Assembly: GCA_019925795.1 (NCBI GenBank)
Contig: CM034311.1
Coordinates: forward strand, 22,938,231-23,002,230
Length of the DNA: 64,000 nt
Reading direction: 5' to 3'
From: Dendrobium chrysotoxum
Taxonomy: Eukaryota; Streptophyta; Magnoliopsida; Asparagales; Orchidaceae
Part shown: positions 38,501-51,800 of the stretch, piece after piece
Layout: each line of letters starts with the position of its first letter
Numbering within the stretch: position 1 is the stretch's first letter
Translations under genes and position numbers: made by a program
The notes under the pieces: model-generated
The model's database searches: none
Told to the model about the DNA's origin: nothing
Seen by the model: the letters and a program-made list of their open reading frames with translations, nothing else

Positions 38501-41500
38501 CTAGAAACTCTTCTTGAGAACTCGGTATTGCTTTTTCCTTCTCAGCATCCATTAGTTCAAAAGAATTCTCAAAGACTTGTTCTTAGGATATTGGCCGAGA
38601 TGAATAGCTTCCATAATATAACTTTTAGTTGAATATTATACCAATTGAGTTGTTCTAACAGGTTCATAAACAAACATGCGAATTAGACAACACTTGTACA
38701 TTCAGTATCAGTTGGCTTTTATCAATCAAGCTGCATTATTATTACAAATCATGCTCAACAAGTTGCCATCAATTAAACCAAATCACATAAAGGAGGTAAT
38801 CGGTGTTAGGAATATGTTTTAGGTTTTATGTGTTGATAAATGTAATAAATAGCTTAATAGTCATTATGCACTCCTTATATTTCTCTCCTTTGGAGAGTAG
38901 TATAGCATCAAGAAATAAAATGAGAAGCCCCTTTTCATGTGCTCTTCTTTTTCCTCAATTCCCAATTTCTAGAGTTTCAATTGAGCTCGAAATTATCGTT
39001 TATCCATTAAGATCCCCGGGGCTGTAACATTCGGCAAGTCACCTCTTAACTTGACAAGGGAACTTGGCATTTATTATTTGATGCCAAATTCTATTTGCTG
39101 ATGAATTCGCTAAATGAACTCATCAAGGCTACTGTCCCAATAATGTAGAACTCAACCAATAAACTAGCTTAAGTATACCAAAACTACTTAACAGCTAAAA
39201 GTTGCAAAGAATTCATCATAACTTTCATTCTCGAAATTCTTGTCCACTTCTTAGAGCTCATTATGAGTTTTCTGTGTTATTTGCCTAAGTACACCAAAAC
39301 TACTCCCCAACTAAAAATAAATAAATAAATAAAAGGAAGTCGTCGGAGATTTCATCATAACTTCCATTCTCAAAAATCTTGTCCTCTTCGTAGAGCTCGT
39401 CACATGTTTTTTATGTATTTTGATAGATATAAGCCAACTTACATTCATTTTACAACATACATTTGTTAAGCCTTAGACCATCTCCTACCAAAAATCTCAT
39501 TTTCCACTTAAAAATGCAGTAACACTCTAACATGCAATAACCCATCTCCAAACGAACTCCATTTCTTAACACCAAAAAAGAATATTCTGTGCATATTCTT
39601 TCTCATCTTTTTTTTTTAATATTTATTTTTAATCATATCTTTATATTTATCAATTTTTCAAATTAGACCTACTTATAAATTTTTTTAACTAAAATAAATC
39701 TTACTCGATAAATTAAATAAATAAATAAATAAATTACATTAAAAATATTAATTTTTAAAAATGAATAACCTAATGTAAATAAATTAATTACATACAAAAT
39801 ATATTAAAATTTTAAAAATAATACATTTATAAATCATTAATTAACTTAATAACCGAATTTTCTAAATTAAAAAAAAAAAAAAAAAAACGTTGGTGAACAG
39901 TGCGACGCCAATATTAGCGTTGCACTGTTCACCTTGCGAAATTGCTGCATGATTCTGCATTCGATTGGAGCTGGCTGCGGACGACATACACATGTAACGC
40001 GCTCTGTTGGAGATAGGCTTTATTATGTAATTTAACTTATATGTAACTAGCCTTTTAGTATTGTACCTTGAACTATACCTATAAATAAAAGGTCAGAGGA
40101 TTAGTCTAGCACACCAAGTCATTTTGTCGCATTGGTCTTTATACTTTTTGATGGTCTGGTGAAAATCCCAGAGCTTCTCTCACCAAAATTTTTTTTTCTT
40201 CTACTCTTTTCTCTCATGTTCTCTATATATTCTTGTTAGGAAGGTTCTGATGTTACCCAAGGGCAATTTAGGGTCCAAAATAGTGCATTTTAATTAAATG
40301 AAATGGTTATTATTTTAGATAAAGCTTGTCCTGATCTACAGTGCTTTCTGTGGACAAGAATATAAACTATAAAAAGGATAATTTGATACCTCAGATGAAC
40401 TTGATTGTTATCGCTTCATCATTTTAATTTGTTTGTAACATATTTATTTTTCTCCTTTCCCTTGAAATCCAGGGTTTTGGAAATGTGGGCTCATGGGCTG
40501 CCCAACTTATCAGCGAAGCTGGTGGAAAAGTTGTTGCAGTTAGCGATGTTAGTGGGGCAGTTAAAAACGACAGTGGTCTGGATATTCAGAAGCTACTTAA
40601 GCACTCTCTAGAGAGTCGTGGTGTTAAAGGTTTCAGTGGTGGAGATGCACTCAATCAGAACTCAGTGTTGATTGAAGACTGTGATGTGCTGATTCCAGCT
40701 GCACTTGGTGGTGTTATAAACAGGTTCCTCCTTTTACTTAACTTTTTCATTTGCTTTAATCAAGTTGTCATATCACTCGGTGAATATTTGCACTAGGAAA
40801 AGACTAACTGCCTGAACAACTTTCAAAGCATTCCATTATTTCTAGAAATCGTTTGCATTGCAGTTTAAAATACATTTATACTCTCAAAAGAGGTACAAAT
40901 CTTAATTGCTGTCATGTTGGTAGTCTATGTGGCTGGTAATGATGTGTTGTATTGAATTACTAAATTGACATCCCTACTTAGGCAGTTGACATGCACTTTT
41001 TTATATTAATGAGTTATACCTCTCTCCTTATATCCCACAAAATAAAGCAAACCTTGTTTTGGGGTTAAATACTGTAGTTTTAGGACAATCTCTTGTTTAT
41101 GGGTGAAATATCTTATTTCTGAGTTTTTGAAGATGAATCTGGTATTAATTTCTAAGTCGATAGAAGTGACAGTTAGTAGATACCAGTTTAAATAAAGATT
41201 TATTAGCAGTATAGTGTTTTCTTTCACGATACTCATACATTATTGAAATTAGAGTTGTGCTGATGGAATAATGCCTGCCAATTATTATCATCATTTCAAG
41301 GGAAAATGCAAATGACATAAGAGCTAAATTTATTATTGAGGCTGCCAATCATCCAACAGATCCAGAAGCTGACGAGGTTAGTCTTCTAGTTATGAAAATT
41401 TACTAAAGAACGAGCAGCATGTAGGACTTCATCATTTGTATTCTTTTTTTTTCATAATATGAGCTTGCTGAGATACTTGATCATTTTTGTTGTTGTTTCT

Positions 41501-44190
41501 TTTTCTTTTTTTTCTTTTCAGATTCTGTCTAAGAAAGGTGTAATTATTCTACCGGACATATTTGCGAATTCAGGTGGCGTTACTGTGAGTTATTTTGAGT
41601 GGGTTCAGGTTGGTCTTATATGTTTCAATATTCTACCCTCCATTCCCTATCGGATAAATAAATTAATTAATAGATAAAATATTGTGCTCATACAAAAACA
41701 GTCGGCTATTTTAGTTGCATGTTAGCCAACTTTCTTCCACTGACGTGATCCGTTGAGCGCTAGAAGCAATATTGACCACTTAATATAGATAATAAATATC
41801 ATGGTTCATGATAGCAGACAATCGTTGAATGGTGTTCATAAATTGGTTCAGAAATTCACACTGTAGTGATGCATCGGACTATAAACACCATCAATTTGAG
41901 GTTCCTAGCCTAGTCCTAAAAAACTGCTGCAAATCAAGCTTTATGTTGTGGTTGTATATTGATGGTAGCGAAATCTTAAAATGCAGCCTAAGCATGACTT
42001 TCTGTAGAGGTTTGTTGAATCATGTTAGTTATCTGTACACGATAGATTATATCATACAAAGCACTTGATGAGCCTTATTTTTTACATTATAATAATAGTT
42101 TGAAACACTTTGTGGACCACCCACTACAAGTAAATGTAGTCATTTTCGACGGATTTGTCAGCCGGAAAACAGAGAAGATCCACCGGAAATTGTGATTATT
42201 GGCGGATTTCTGACAGATGATAATCCGACGGTATTTCGGGCATCAGAAACGAATTTTCGACGGAAATTCGAAAAATTTCCGTCAAAAACGTTACCGAATG
42301 ATTCATGATTGAAAAATGACAGTTTTTGAGGCATTACCGGCGGATTTTCCGCCAGAATTTCTGGTAGATCTTCCTGCCTATAATTTGTTGGAAAATTCTG
42401 CCGGTTTCCTCCGAAAATTCTGGCGAAATAATCCGCCGCTTTACCTCGTATGCGTAGGCCTGTGAGGCTAATCCATAAATTCTTTCCTTCTGCATTCTGC
42501 CTACCACATTTGACCATATGCGATAGTCGGAATAATCTATTGATCCCTCAGAGGATCCCTCACCAATTCTAGCAACCTCCTTAGTTTAATAGTCATAAGC
42601 TATTGATACCTTCCATTAAGGATTTTCATGTTTATAACCTAATTTTGTGTTAACCCAAATCTAGCACAGATCTAAAGATAATGCCCAACAATGGATATAG
42701 GATTTATGCAGGATTTGATACAGGATTTATGAGCTCAAGGAATCTTACCTAATGCAAAATCGAAGAAGTGCACGAAGGAAGAAAGATGGTTGCCTTCGAA
42801 ATGAGCAAGCTCTTGTACATCGTCGTTACGTTCGATCTATTAGATAATGGTGAGGAGGTGTGACTTCGGATCTGATAGGAAGGAATGTTGGCGAAGCACG
42901 TGAAGTCGAAGAGCAACAAACAACTGAACAGGAAGGAACGCCGTCGAAGCATGCGATGTCAAAGAGCAACGAACAGGCGGAGAAGAGGAAAATCAAACCT
43001 GCAGACGAAGTCAAAGAGCAACGAATTCCGACATGAAGGAATGACGAAGCAGGCGAAGTCGAAGAGCAACGAACAGCCAGAGAAGAGGAAAAGCAAACCC
43101 AGCAAATGAGGGGACGAAAGAATGAAACGGTGAATTAAGGGCACTTTTTGACAGAATTTCGATGGAAATTTAAGCCAAAAAATTGCTGGAAATTCCTTCA
43201 AAAATTTCCGATGAATTTTCAGCCGATAATTTTGTTGACAAATAATATTCCGCCGGAAAAACCGTCGGAAATTTCTATTTTTCCTGTAGTGACCTCTTTG
43301 ATGCAATGTGGTCACATGTACACATATTAGACACTTGGTTAGCCATTTTAGATTCTCGCTCTCAATCCTCCTTTATACTATCTCATGCTATTATTGTCAT
43401 TCAAAGCATTTCAGTTTTTGTCCTTGATTCCCACTAGTACTCTCTAAACCATTTTTATTTTTGGTGCCACTTGGCACATTCTAAAAATTTGTTCTGGATT
43501 GGATTGTTGTAAATGTTAATATACAACAACAAACAACAACAACATCAAGCCTTTGTCCCACTACGTGGGGTCAGCTACATGAATTCTTTTTCTCCATTAT
43601 GTCCTGTTAAAAGTCAAATTCTCATTTAAATCTAATAAAAAAGATCATTTCTAATATTTTCTAACCAAGTCTTTTTAGGTCTACCTCTACCTTTCTTAAT
43701 ATAAGTCAAATCTAAGACCTCTACTTTCCTAATCGGGTCATTGGGAGGCTGCCGTTTTATGTGACCAAACCATCTAAGGCGACTCTCTCTAATCTTATCT
43801 TCCACTGGAGCTACTCCAACCTTTTCAAGAATATGCTCATTTCTTATCCTATCTCTAAAGGTAAAGCCACTCATCCACCTGAGTATCCTCATCTCTGCAA
43901 CACTTAACTTAGAATTATGCTTCTCTTTTAATGGCTAACATTCGACACCATAAAGCATTGTAGGTCTCACCACCATCTTATAGAATTTTTCCTTAAGTTT
44001 GAGGGGTACTTTTCTATCAGACAATAAGCCCGATGCATTCCTCCACTTCAACCATCCAACTTGGATTCTGCTGATAATATCCCCATCTATTTCACCATCA
44101 CTCTGAACAATAGATCCAAGATATCTAAAACGTGTACTCTTATTAATGACTTGATCGGCCAAAGTCATTATAAATGTTAATATATGATAC

Positions 44191-44273
<83 letters not shown>

Positions 44274-45781
44274 CTTCACATCTTCTCCTACATTTTTCAA
44301 TATGTATTTGTCACAATATTTGTGCTGTATTATAATCATGTTGATGTAGGATGGTTAAGGGTAGAGGTGTCAAAATGGACCTATAGTTCGTGTTTGAGTC
44401 CAATATGAAATTGACTTGATTTGAACTTAGTTGACCTTAACCCGACTTGTGTAATAATGGGTAAAAAATGGTGGACCCGAACCCGACTTACCGACAACCT
44501 GAATGACACAAACTTGAACCGATTACCCGTTTTGATTATAAATTTTTTTTTAAAATGTGAATTATAGAGTTTAAGTTAATTGATCACAAATACGAAGAGC
44601 ATATCTATTGTGAATCTGATTTCAAGGACTATGATTTTGATGATAGCAAATCTTTCGTTCTGTTTGAGGTTCTAATCTTTCAGGTTCACAGGATCAACTG
44701 TAATTTGAGCCAGCTTAAGATCAAGTCAGTCTATTTGTATTTCAGGTTCAATGTACTTTTTCATTTTTCTTGAGTCAAATGTAATGTAACGGATCCCCAA
44801 GCTAAGTAACCTTGCACACACACACTCAAGGGGTGAGTTTCAGTGAGTTAGAGTTTCTGTTCATTTTTTGTTCAAATTATCCTGGACGATATTCACATCG
44901 TCCTGGACGATCCATTAAAAATAGAAACCCTAATTAGGGCGACCATGCTAAGTCGGTTGATTAAGCAGATCGTCCTGGATGATACATACATCATACAGGA
45001 TAATATGCTCAAACCAGAAATTCTCAGCCGCTAGATTAAGTTAGGCAAGTTTATATTTTTAGAGATTTGGTCTAATCGTCCCGGACGATACGTGCATCGT
45101 CCTGGACGATCCATTACAATCATGCCTAAATTAGTCAGATGATTAAGGAAAGTAATTAAGGTTTGAGTGATTTGATCATATCATCCTGGACGATTGCAAG
45201 ATCATCCTGGATGATACATGCAAAATCTTGACCGTCTCGAGCATTTTACCTGGACGATCCGAGGAATGTGCTAGACGATATTCCCGATTTTGAACTAATA
45301 GTACAGGATGATATATATATCGTCCTGGACGATCAGGTCATTTTGAAACCGTCCAGCATGGTTTGGTTGTACGACCTGAGGAATCTGCTGGATGATTTTG
45401 ATCTTTTTGAACTAATCGTACAGGACGATATACGTATCATCCTGGACGATCAAGTCATTTTCTTGAGATTGTCCAAGCTTTTCTTCTGGACGTCCCGAGC
45501 TATCTTCTGGACGATATTCCTGGTTTGAACTAATCGTCCAGGACGATCGCAAAATCGTGCCGGACGATATGAACAGAATTTGTCTTCTAATCGTCCAGAA
45601 GAGCCAGATTGTCCAGGCCAAAAGGGTCTGTTTTACACTAATCGTATAGGACGATCTACCGATCGTCCTGGACGATCTTTGACGACCAGTTGAGGTTTAG
45701 GGCAATTTTTGAGCTTTCCTATTTAAGATCTTTTTTGTTCAATCGAAAAAATCTTTTGCTACCTTCCTTGTTAGAGAGAAT

Positions 45782-45824
<43 letters not shown>

Positions 45825-48800
45825 GAGAGAGAGAGAATCTTGTGAGGGGGAGTTTGTGAGGTGTTCACAAAGGTTGCTCCAAGCAAGGATCTGAGTCGTC
45901 TTCTCCGGTCGTTGTCTCTTGTCTTGTTGGTGTCTCTGTGGTAGGATCGTCCGTAAGAAGATCTAGGTTCTCTGCCTGCTTAAGGAGGAAGCGAAAGGAG
46001 TCCAGGTTCTCTGCCTACTTCAGGAGGAAGCGAGAGGAGTCCAGGTTCTCTGCCTCACCGGGTTGGTGGAAAGGAGTTTCGTACAGGCTTCTATGCCTTG
46101 TTGTGGGAGCAGGATGGTCACTTATTGTTAGTGCAATACCCGGAGGAGAGGCGGAGGGGAGTGGATGTAGGTCAAGCTGACCGAACCATTATAAAATCTG
46201 GTGTGTTCTTTCTGATTATCTTCTGCATTTATTTTTCTGTTGATGATCGTGTGATTGTGATTATTATTCTGTTATTGTTGAACGTTTGCACATCATCGTG
46301 AAATTGTAATTGTTCTTTAAAACATTCAAAAAGATTTTTCTAAATCATTTTTGCTCACGAATTTTTAAAATAACCAATTCACCCCCCTCTTGGTTAGCCT
46401 CAGGACTAGTTCACAAGAGCTTAACATCCCTAACGAACTTTCAATATCAACCAGCAAAACAATTTAAAGAAAAAAGTAATTAAATGGGGAACTATCGAGT
46501 AATTTTTGGGTTTACAGTTCAACTTGAACTCTACCCGCCAATTAAATGGTAGTAATTTATCTAATTGTTCATAGTAGTGCTATCCTCTCAGTTGTATCCC
46601 AATTTAACAACTATCAAATTATGAATCACTCCCTCATCTTTACTTTGTCTCAAAAACTTTGTTCAACACATGGAGGTTTCTTTAGTTCATTAGGCGTTCT
46701 TACTTCTTTCGACACAAAACGACTTACAATCTTGGTAGGTTTCAAAATGATTCTCCTATCATGCACCTTATAAGGTATAAGTATTGGATTTTCCAAAATG
46801 AGTCAAACTAAATAGTACAACCAAGGTTGGCCTAAAATAACTTGTGCAATATTCATCACTAAGAAACCACACCATATATTATTGGTATATGTGGGCTCCA
46901 AAAATTTTGCACCACAACCTCTCTGCGCTATCGAGGAGAATTTTAACGGATTAGGTTTCGGGTAAAATTTTTAGAAAGCAGATTAACTTTAAAATGAGAC
47001 ACAACTCAAAAGATTTCGTCCTCATTTTATGAGAACTTTATGATCTGGTTTGAGGTTTCCCATATGCGCAAACCCATATGGTTAATTTTCCCTCCTAATA
47101 ATGAGAGATAACTTTTGATTAAAGCTAGTCATAAGACATACTGAGTGCCAAGCGTATAGTAGAAATAATTTTAAGGTTTAATTTGTTAGGGTTTGAAATT
47201 GACCACCATTCACTTAAAGCGAATGATTGGAGAATGATGACATAAAGCGAATGATTGGAGAATGATGACAAACTTGATCAAAATTCCATGGTTATGTCAT
47301 GTCTGGTTGTCGTGGTCCTTAGTCTACTTAATTAGAGGAGATAGTTGACTCAACTTGATCAAATGATTCGTATTGGCAGCAATGTGTTCCTTCGTCCAAA
47401 TGTACCTTATGGATTTGGGTTGGATATTTGTCTAAGTGGACAAATTCGAGCAAATCTAACTAACAGAGGGCTATTTGCTTTATCATATATACTCTATGAT
47501 TCATTGCTCAAGTATTTAGAGTAATTATGGAACATATAGGCTCTGATCGTGATAATAATTTAATGGTATCATTTTGCAACAAAGTCACCTTGTTAGAGGA
47601 CATCGGTAACCATTTACACGTGGTGTCATTTGGCGTCAAAACTATTAGTTGGAGGACAATATCACATCCTTACTAGCAAGAGATTTTTTTAGAATGAATC
47701 TTAGTTATACACTCGATATGACATTTACTCTTTGTGTGCCGAGGTTATTTTCAAATTTATCATCTTGATAAATGATTGCGGGGTGGATGAATTTTTGCTT
47801 TAAATTATAATGATTAATTTCACTTTTTTGTGAGGGACATTTAGGTCGAACTCATGACCTCTTGGTTGGTAGTCAAAACTCCAACCAACAGACCAATATG
47901 AGTTGCGTATTAATTTCACTTTAAATGTTCTAATTTTGATTGGCATTGAATTTGTAATTTTTATCAAAATTTAAGCCCTAGAAGGATAACTTAGATATTT
48001 AAAGGCATGTTTGAAAATTAAGTAGTCCCTTCCTATTGTGATTTTATGTCTACACAATCATCATCGAGGTTTTGAATAATTTCATTTATGTTAGCCGTGT
48101 TAGTTCTGTTTGCATGTTAACAAAGGTTCAGGCTCGCATATTAGCTTTGTAAATCGTGTGTTAAGATCAAGAGTTTGTAATTATTTGTAATGAATTTTCT
48201 TTGTAAATGACATTGAAGACCTAATGTGAACTTAAAATTACAATCAAACATTTTTTTAGGCTTCATGCTCATTTGTTTATTCATCTGATTCAAGTCTTAT
48301 TAACTCTATTCCTTTCAAGGAGGATGATTTGATTTAAAATTTAAAATTTCTATTTAACCTGTGCAATATTCTTAGATGATGAATTTAAACACTTAACATA
48401 ATTGTTGGAGTTTATACTGGGAAATTCAAACATTTTTAAAAATAATGCACATGTTTTTCTAGCATATTTGCATGATGCACTTGCACCCTTTTCGATGCAC
48501 TTGTATAGTGCATTCGTATATTTTTACCATATTAGCATGCTTTTGGTGCATTCAATTGATGCATTTATGCACATTTCAGCGCATTTGCATAACGTGTTTG
48601 CATATCTTTTAGAGCTAGAGATTTAAAACTTATTTATTATTTTCTAAGCTGCGTAACATTCTCGGACGTCACGCTTGTGCATTCGTGTTGCTCGTTGGAG
48701 CATATGCGGACATTCCATTCTTAAATGAGATTTGAAATTTGAAAATTGATTGTAAAACTTTGTTGTATTTATACACTTTTTGGTGCATTTGCACTGCGTC

Positions 48801-51800
48801 TTTGTATGTTCTATAGTGCATTCATAGAATACACTGTATATTTCATAGTGTACTTGCATGATGCATCTACATGAATCTTAATGTACTTATGCGGTACATT
48901 TGCATGATCTTCGATGTACGTATATTGTGTGCTTGCATAATCAATGTTACACTTATACGCTTCTTTGTGTGCTTTTGTATAGTGCTTTTATGCCTCAAGT
49001 ACGCTTGTATTGTAGGTAAAGGGAACGCATAGACAATTTTTTCTTTGGTGATTTGATGCATCTTGTGCACTTTATTGAAGTAGTCGTGCAACTCGTGATG
49101 GCTGACAATGTACTATTTTATTTCTTTTTGAAAGTATGCATTCACGGAGCAGATGATATGTTCACGGGATGTGTATGAGTTCTACTTTTTTTAGTAGTTA
49201 GCGTGCACGTTATCTAGGGCACTCGTACACTCGTGACTTGGAACATGTTAGTTTATATTATTTTATTCATAGACATTCATGTAAAAAACTATCGCAGATA
49301 TGCGAGAATTAGGCATGACAGTAATTCATATGAATGTGATGCGATTGTACCCATAATTTTATATTTTAGATTAATTGTTATTCGCATTTTGTTCGCTTGA
49401 GCGTCCATTACAAATCTGAGCGCGAGCATCAAAAATAGAATCTCGACACATTTTTCACATATGTACCATCCTTCGGTCTTTTTATAATTAAATCTTAGCT
49501 TGGTGGGCTCAAAAGGAATCAAATTTAGGTTATGAATTGGGAGCTCCCTTTGATTCATTTTCATTAAAGTTCAATTCATAGTGCATGTTCTTCAGAACCT
49601 TGGGTGTTCAAGTGCGTTCTAGTTGGTGAGCTTATCAGGTTCAATGCAAATCTCATGTAAGTTATCTTTTAGTTCAGGCTCTCATTCTTGCAAGTTAGGT
49701 CTCATTTTTTAGCAAGGCTTTTAAAATCGGATCGGACCGGCTGGCCGGCCGGTTACGGTTCACATTAAAATCGGTTCTGCACAAAACCAGTATTGAACCG
49801 CTCGAACCGGTTCGACCGCCGAACCAGTCTCGGTTTCAGATAACCGATCGGGCGTAAAAGTCATTTAGACATATCACGTTCGCATCCTGTTCGGCGTATC
49901 TTCTTCCCCGGTGTCTCCTGCTCGTTCGTGAAGCCAACACCACTCCTGCTGTCAAGGGCAATGCCAACGGAGAAGTTCCCAGGCACCTGGTCTTCCTTGC
50001 TGCGGCAAGAGGTGAACACCTGATTCACGTTGGTGATGAGGTTGAACCCGACCTTCATGCCGGGGAGGTAGGTATCGCAAGGGTGATCAAAGCTCTGCCA
50101 CGCCATGACGCCGGAGTTGTTGAGCATAAGGTTGCCGCTGTCAAATAGCTCCATCTTGGATCTATTTGACTGCAAGGAGGTAACTTTTGATGCAGAGGAC
50201 AACCTTGTGGCTGTCCAACACGACCAGGTTGCCATCATCCGCGATGGCGAGCGAACCCAACCTGTCAAGGACAGGGGACTCACGATTGGCAACCTAGAAA
50301 AGAAACCGAGCTCAATGATGCGGCCGTATGAGATGAGAGTGGCGCCGTGAGGTAGGGGTTCGCCCGGTAAAAGCTGGGAGCTTGATGCCGCTTTTGTTGC
50401 TGGGAGGAAAAAGACGGAGATGAGGATGAAAGTTGAGAAGACGTCGGAGAAGTACAAGCCACCCATGTTTATCGAATCGAGCAATTTGTGAAGCAGATTG
50501 GCTTTTAATCATCCTCAAGGATCTCGGCATGGACAGAATTCTACAGCTACCTTTCCTACTATATTACATGAGAATAGTCAAAACACTATCTCAAATGAAG
50601 ACCAAATATTGCAAATTATAAACTTATAGATTTTGAATACTCCGATAAAATTAAATATGGGGTTATTTTTAAATATAATAATTATTTATTACATCATCCG
50701 GTTCGACCCCGGTCGAACCATCGAACCGCTAACTTTTCATTCTTCTGGTTCATTGTCCGATCCGGTTTTCAAAACCTTATTTTTTAGTTGATTTAAATTT
50801 TTAATTATATATATATATATATAGTGTTTTCAACTTTTTGAAAAGAAAGTTGCAAATGACAACAGGTTTTTTTCAAATATTTTATTATTATTATTTTATA
50901 AAAATTTTATTGGTTAAAAAAATTTACTTAATTTCAATCCTCCCTATTTTCAAATTGTAATATAAGTTTTTCAAGTTTTTTTTATTGTACTTAGTGTCTT
51001 TGTACTTTGTTAAAGTGAGTTAAGCTTATTGAGAAATTGACCCAAGTAGGATAAGGGCATGTAATTTTCTTTCAACAGTGGCTTCTTGACAGTCCATGTG
51101 GTTGTTGGCTCTAGCTTTAATAATTCTCTATCATTCTACACCTACTAAATTTATATTTGCTTGGCAAAAAAGTTTTATTTTTAGCTCACCATTGTCTGTT
51201 GGTTGAGAGTTTTGGCTACCGACTAAGAGGTCTTGTATTTGAAGCTTGTGTATGTGTTGTGTGTGCGAGTTTGCTTTAATTGACCCAAATGTCTCAAAAA
51301 AAGAGAGCAATTAGTTAGTTTACAAGCTCAAATGTTGACCATGGTTGAATAATTTAGGTTTCATTTAGACCGCTTTCTTATTTATGTACTTTGACTATCA
51401 ACCAAGAGATTTTGGGTTTGAGACTTGCGTATGTGATATTTGTGTGAATTTGTTGTATGTGATATTTGTGTAATTTTATTAAAAGAATAATGAATGAATA
51501 TATTATCCCGACAACAATCGAGCCTAAACATTCAAAAATAAACTCAACAAATTTCAAACATAAACAAAATTTCGAACATGCATAGATGCTATGGTTTTAA
51601 AAATCGGATCGGACCGGTCGGTTCGACGGGTTCAATCGGTTCAACTGTGAACATGTTAGATGGCCAGTTTGATCCATCTTAAAAATTGGCTTTATATCAA
51701 ACCATATTGAACTAGCTCGAACCATTGGTTTAACCGTTGAACCAACCCTGATCTTTTTAAGCCAGCCGGTTCAAGGGTTTTTATATTTAAATAATAAAAA

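Larger units (their letters stand above)
44620..46431 (+). mobile_element. Solo SIRE-like Copia LTR (LTR B) in GDH intron 8
   Basis: Ends with ACCAATTCACCCCCCTCTTGG, reading into GTTAGCCT, matching LTR A at 6971-8545. It shares the CACACACACA block near 44814, the paired-dyad array, a TATA-like TATTTAAG at 45720-45727, the TTCTCTGCC minisatellite and the following CACCGGGTTGGTGG block. No primer site, gag or polypurine tract adjoins it, so it is a solo LTR. The left boundary and any target duplication are uncertain. Confidence 0.72.

Noticed and set aside
44350..44540. GAGGTGTCAAAATGG...GACCCGAACCCGACTT stretch as a complete hAT-type MITE
   Set aside because: Only one terminus resembles the common plant hAT end; no matching opposite end or target duplication could be located before the solo LTR.
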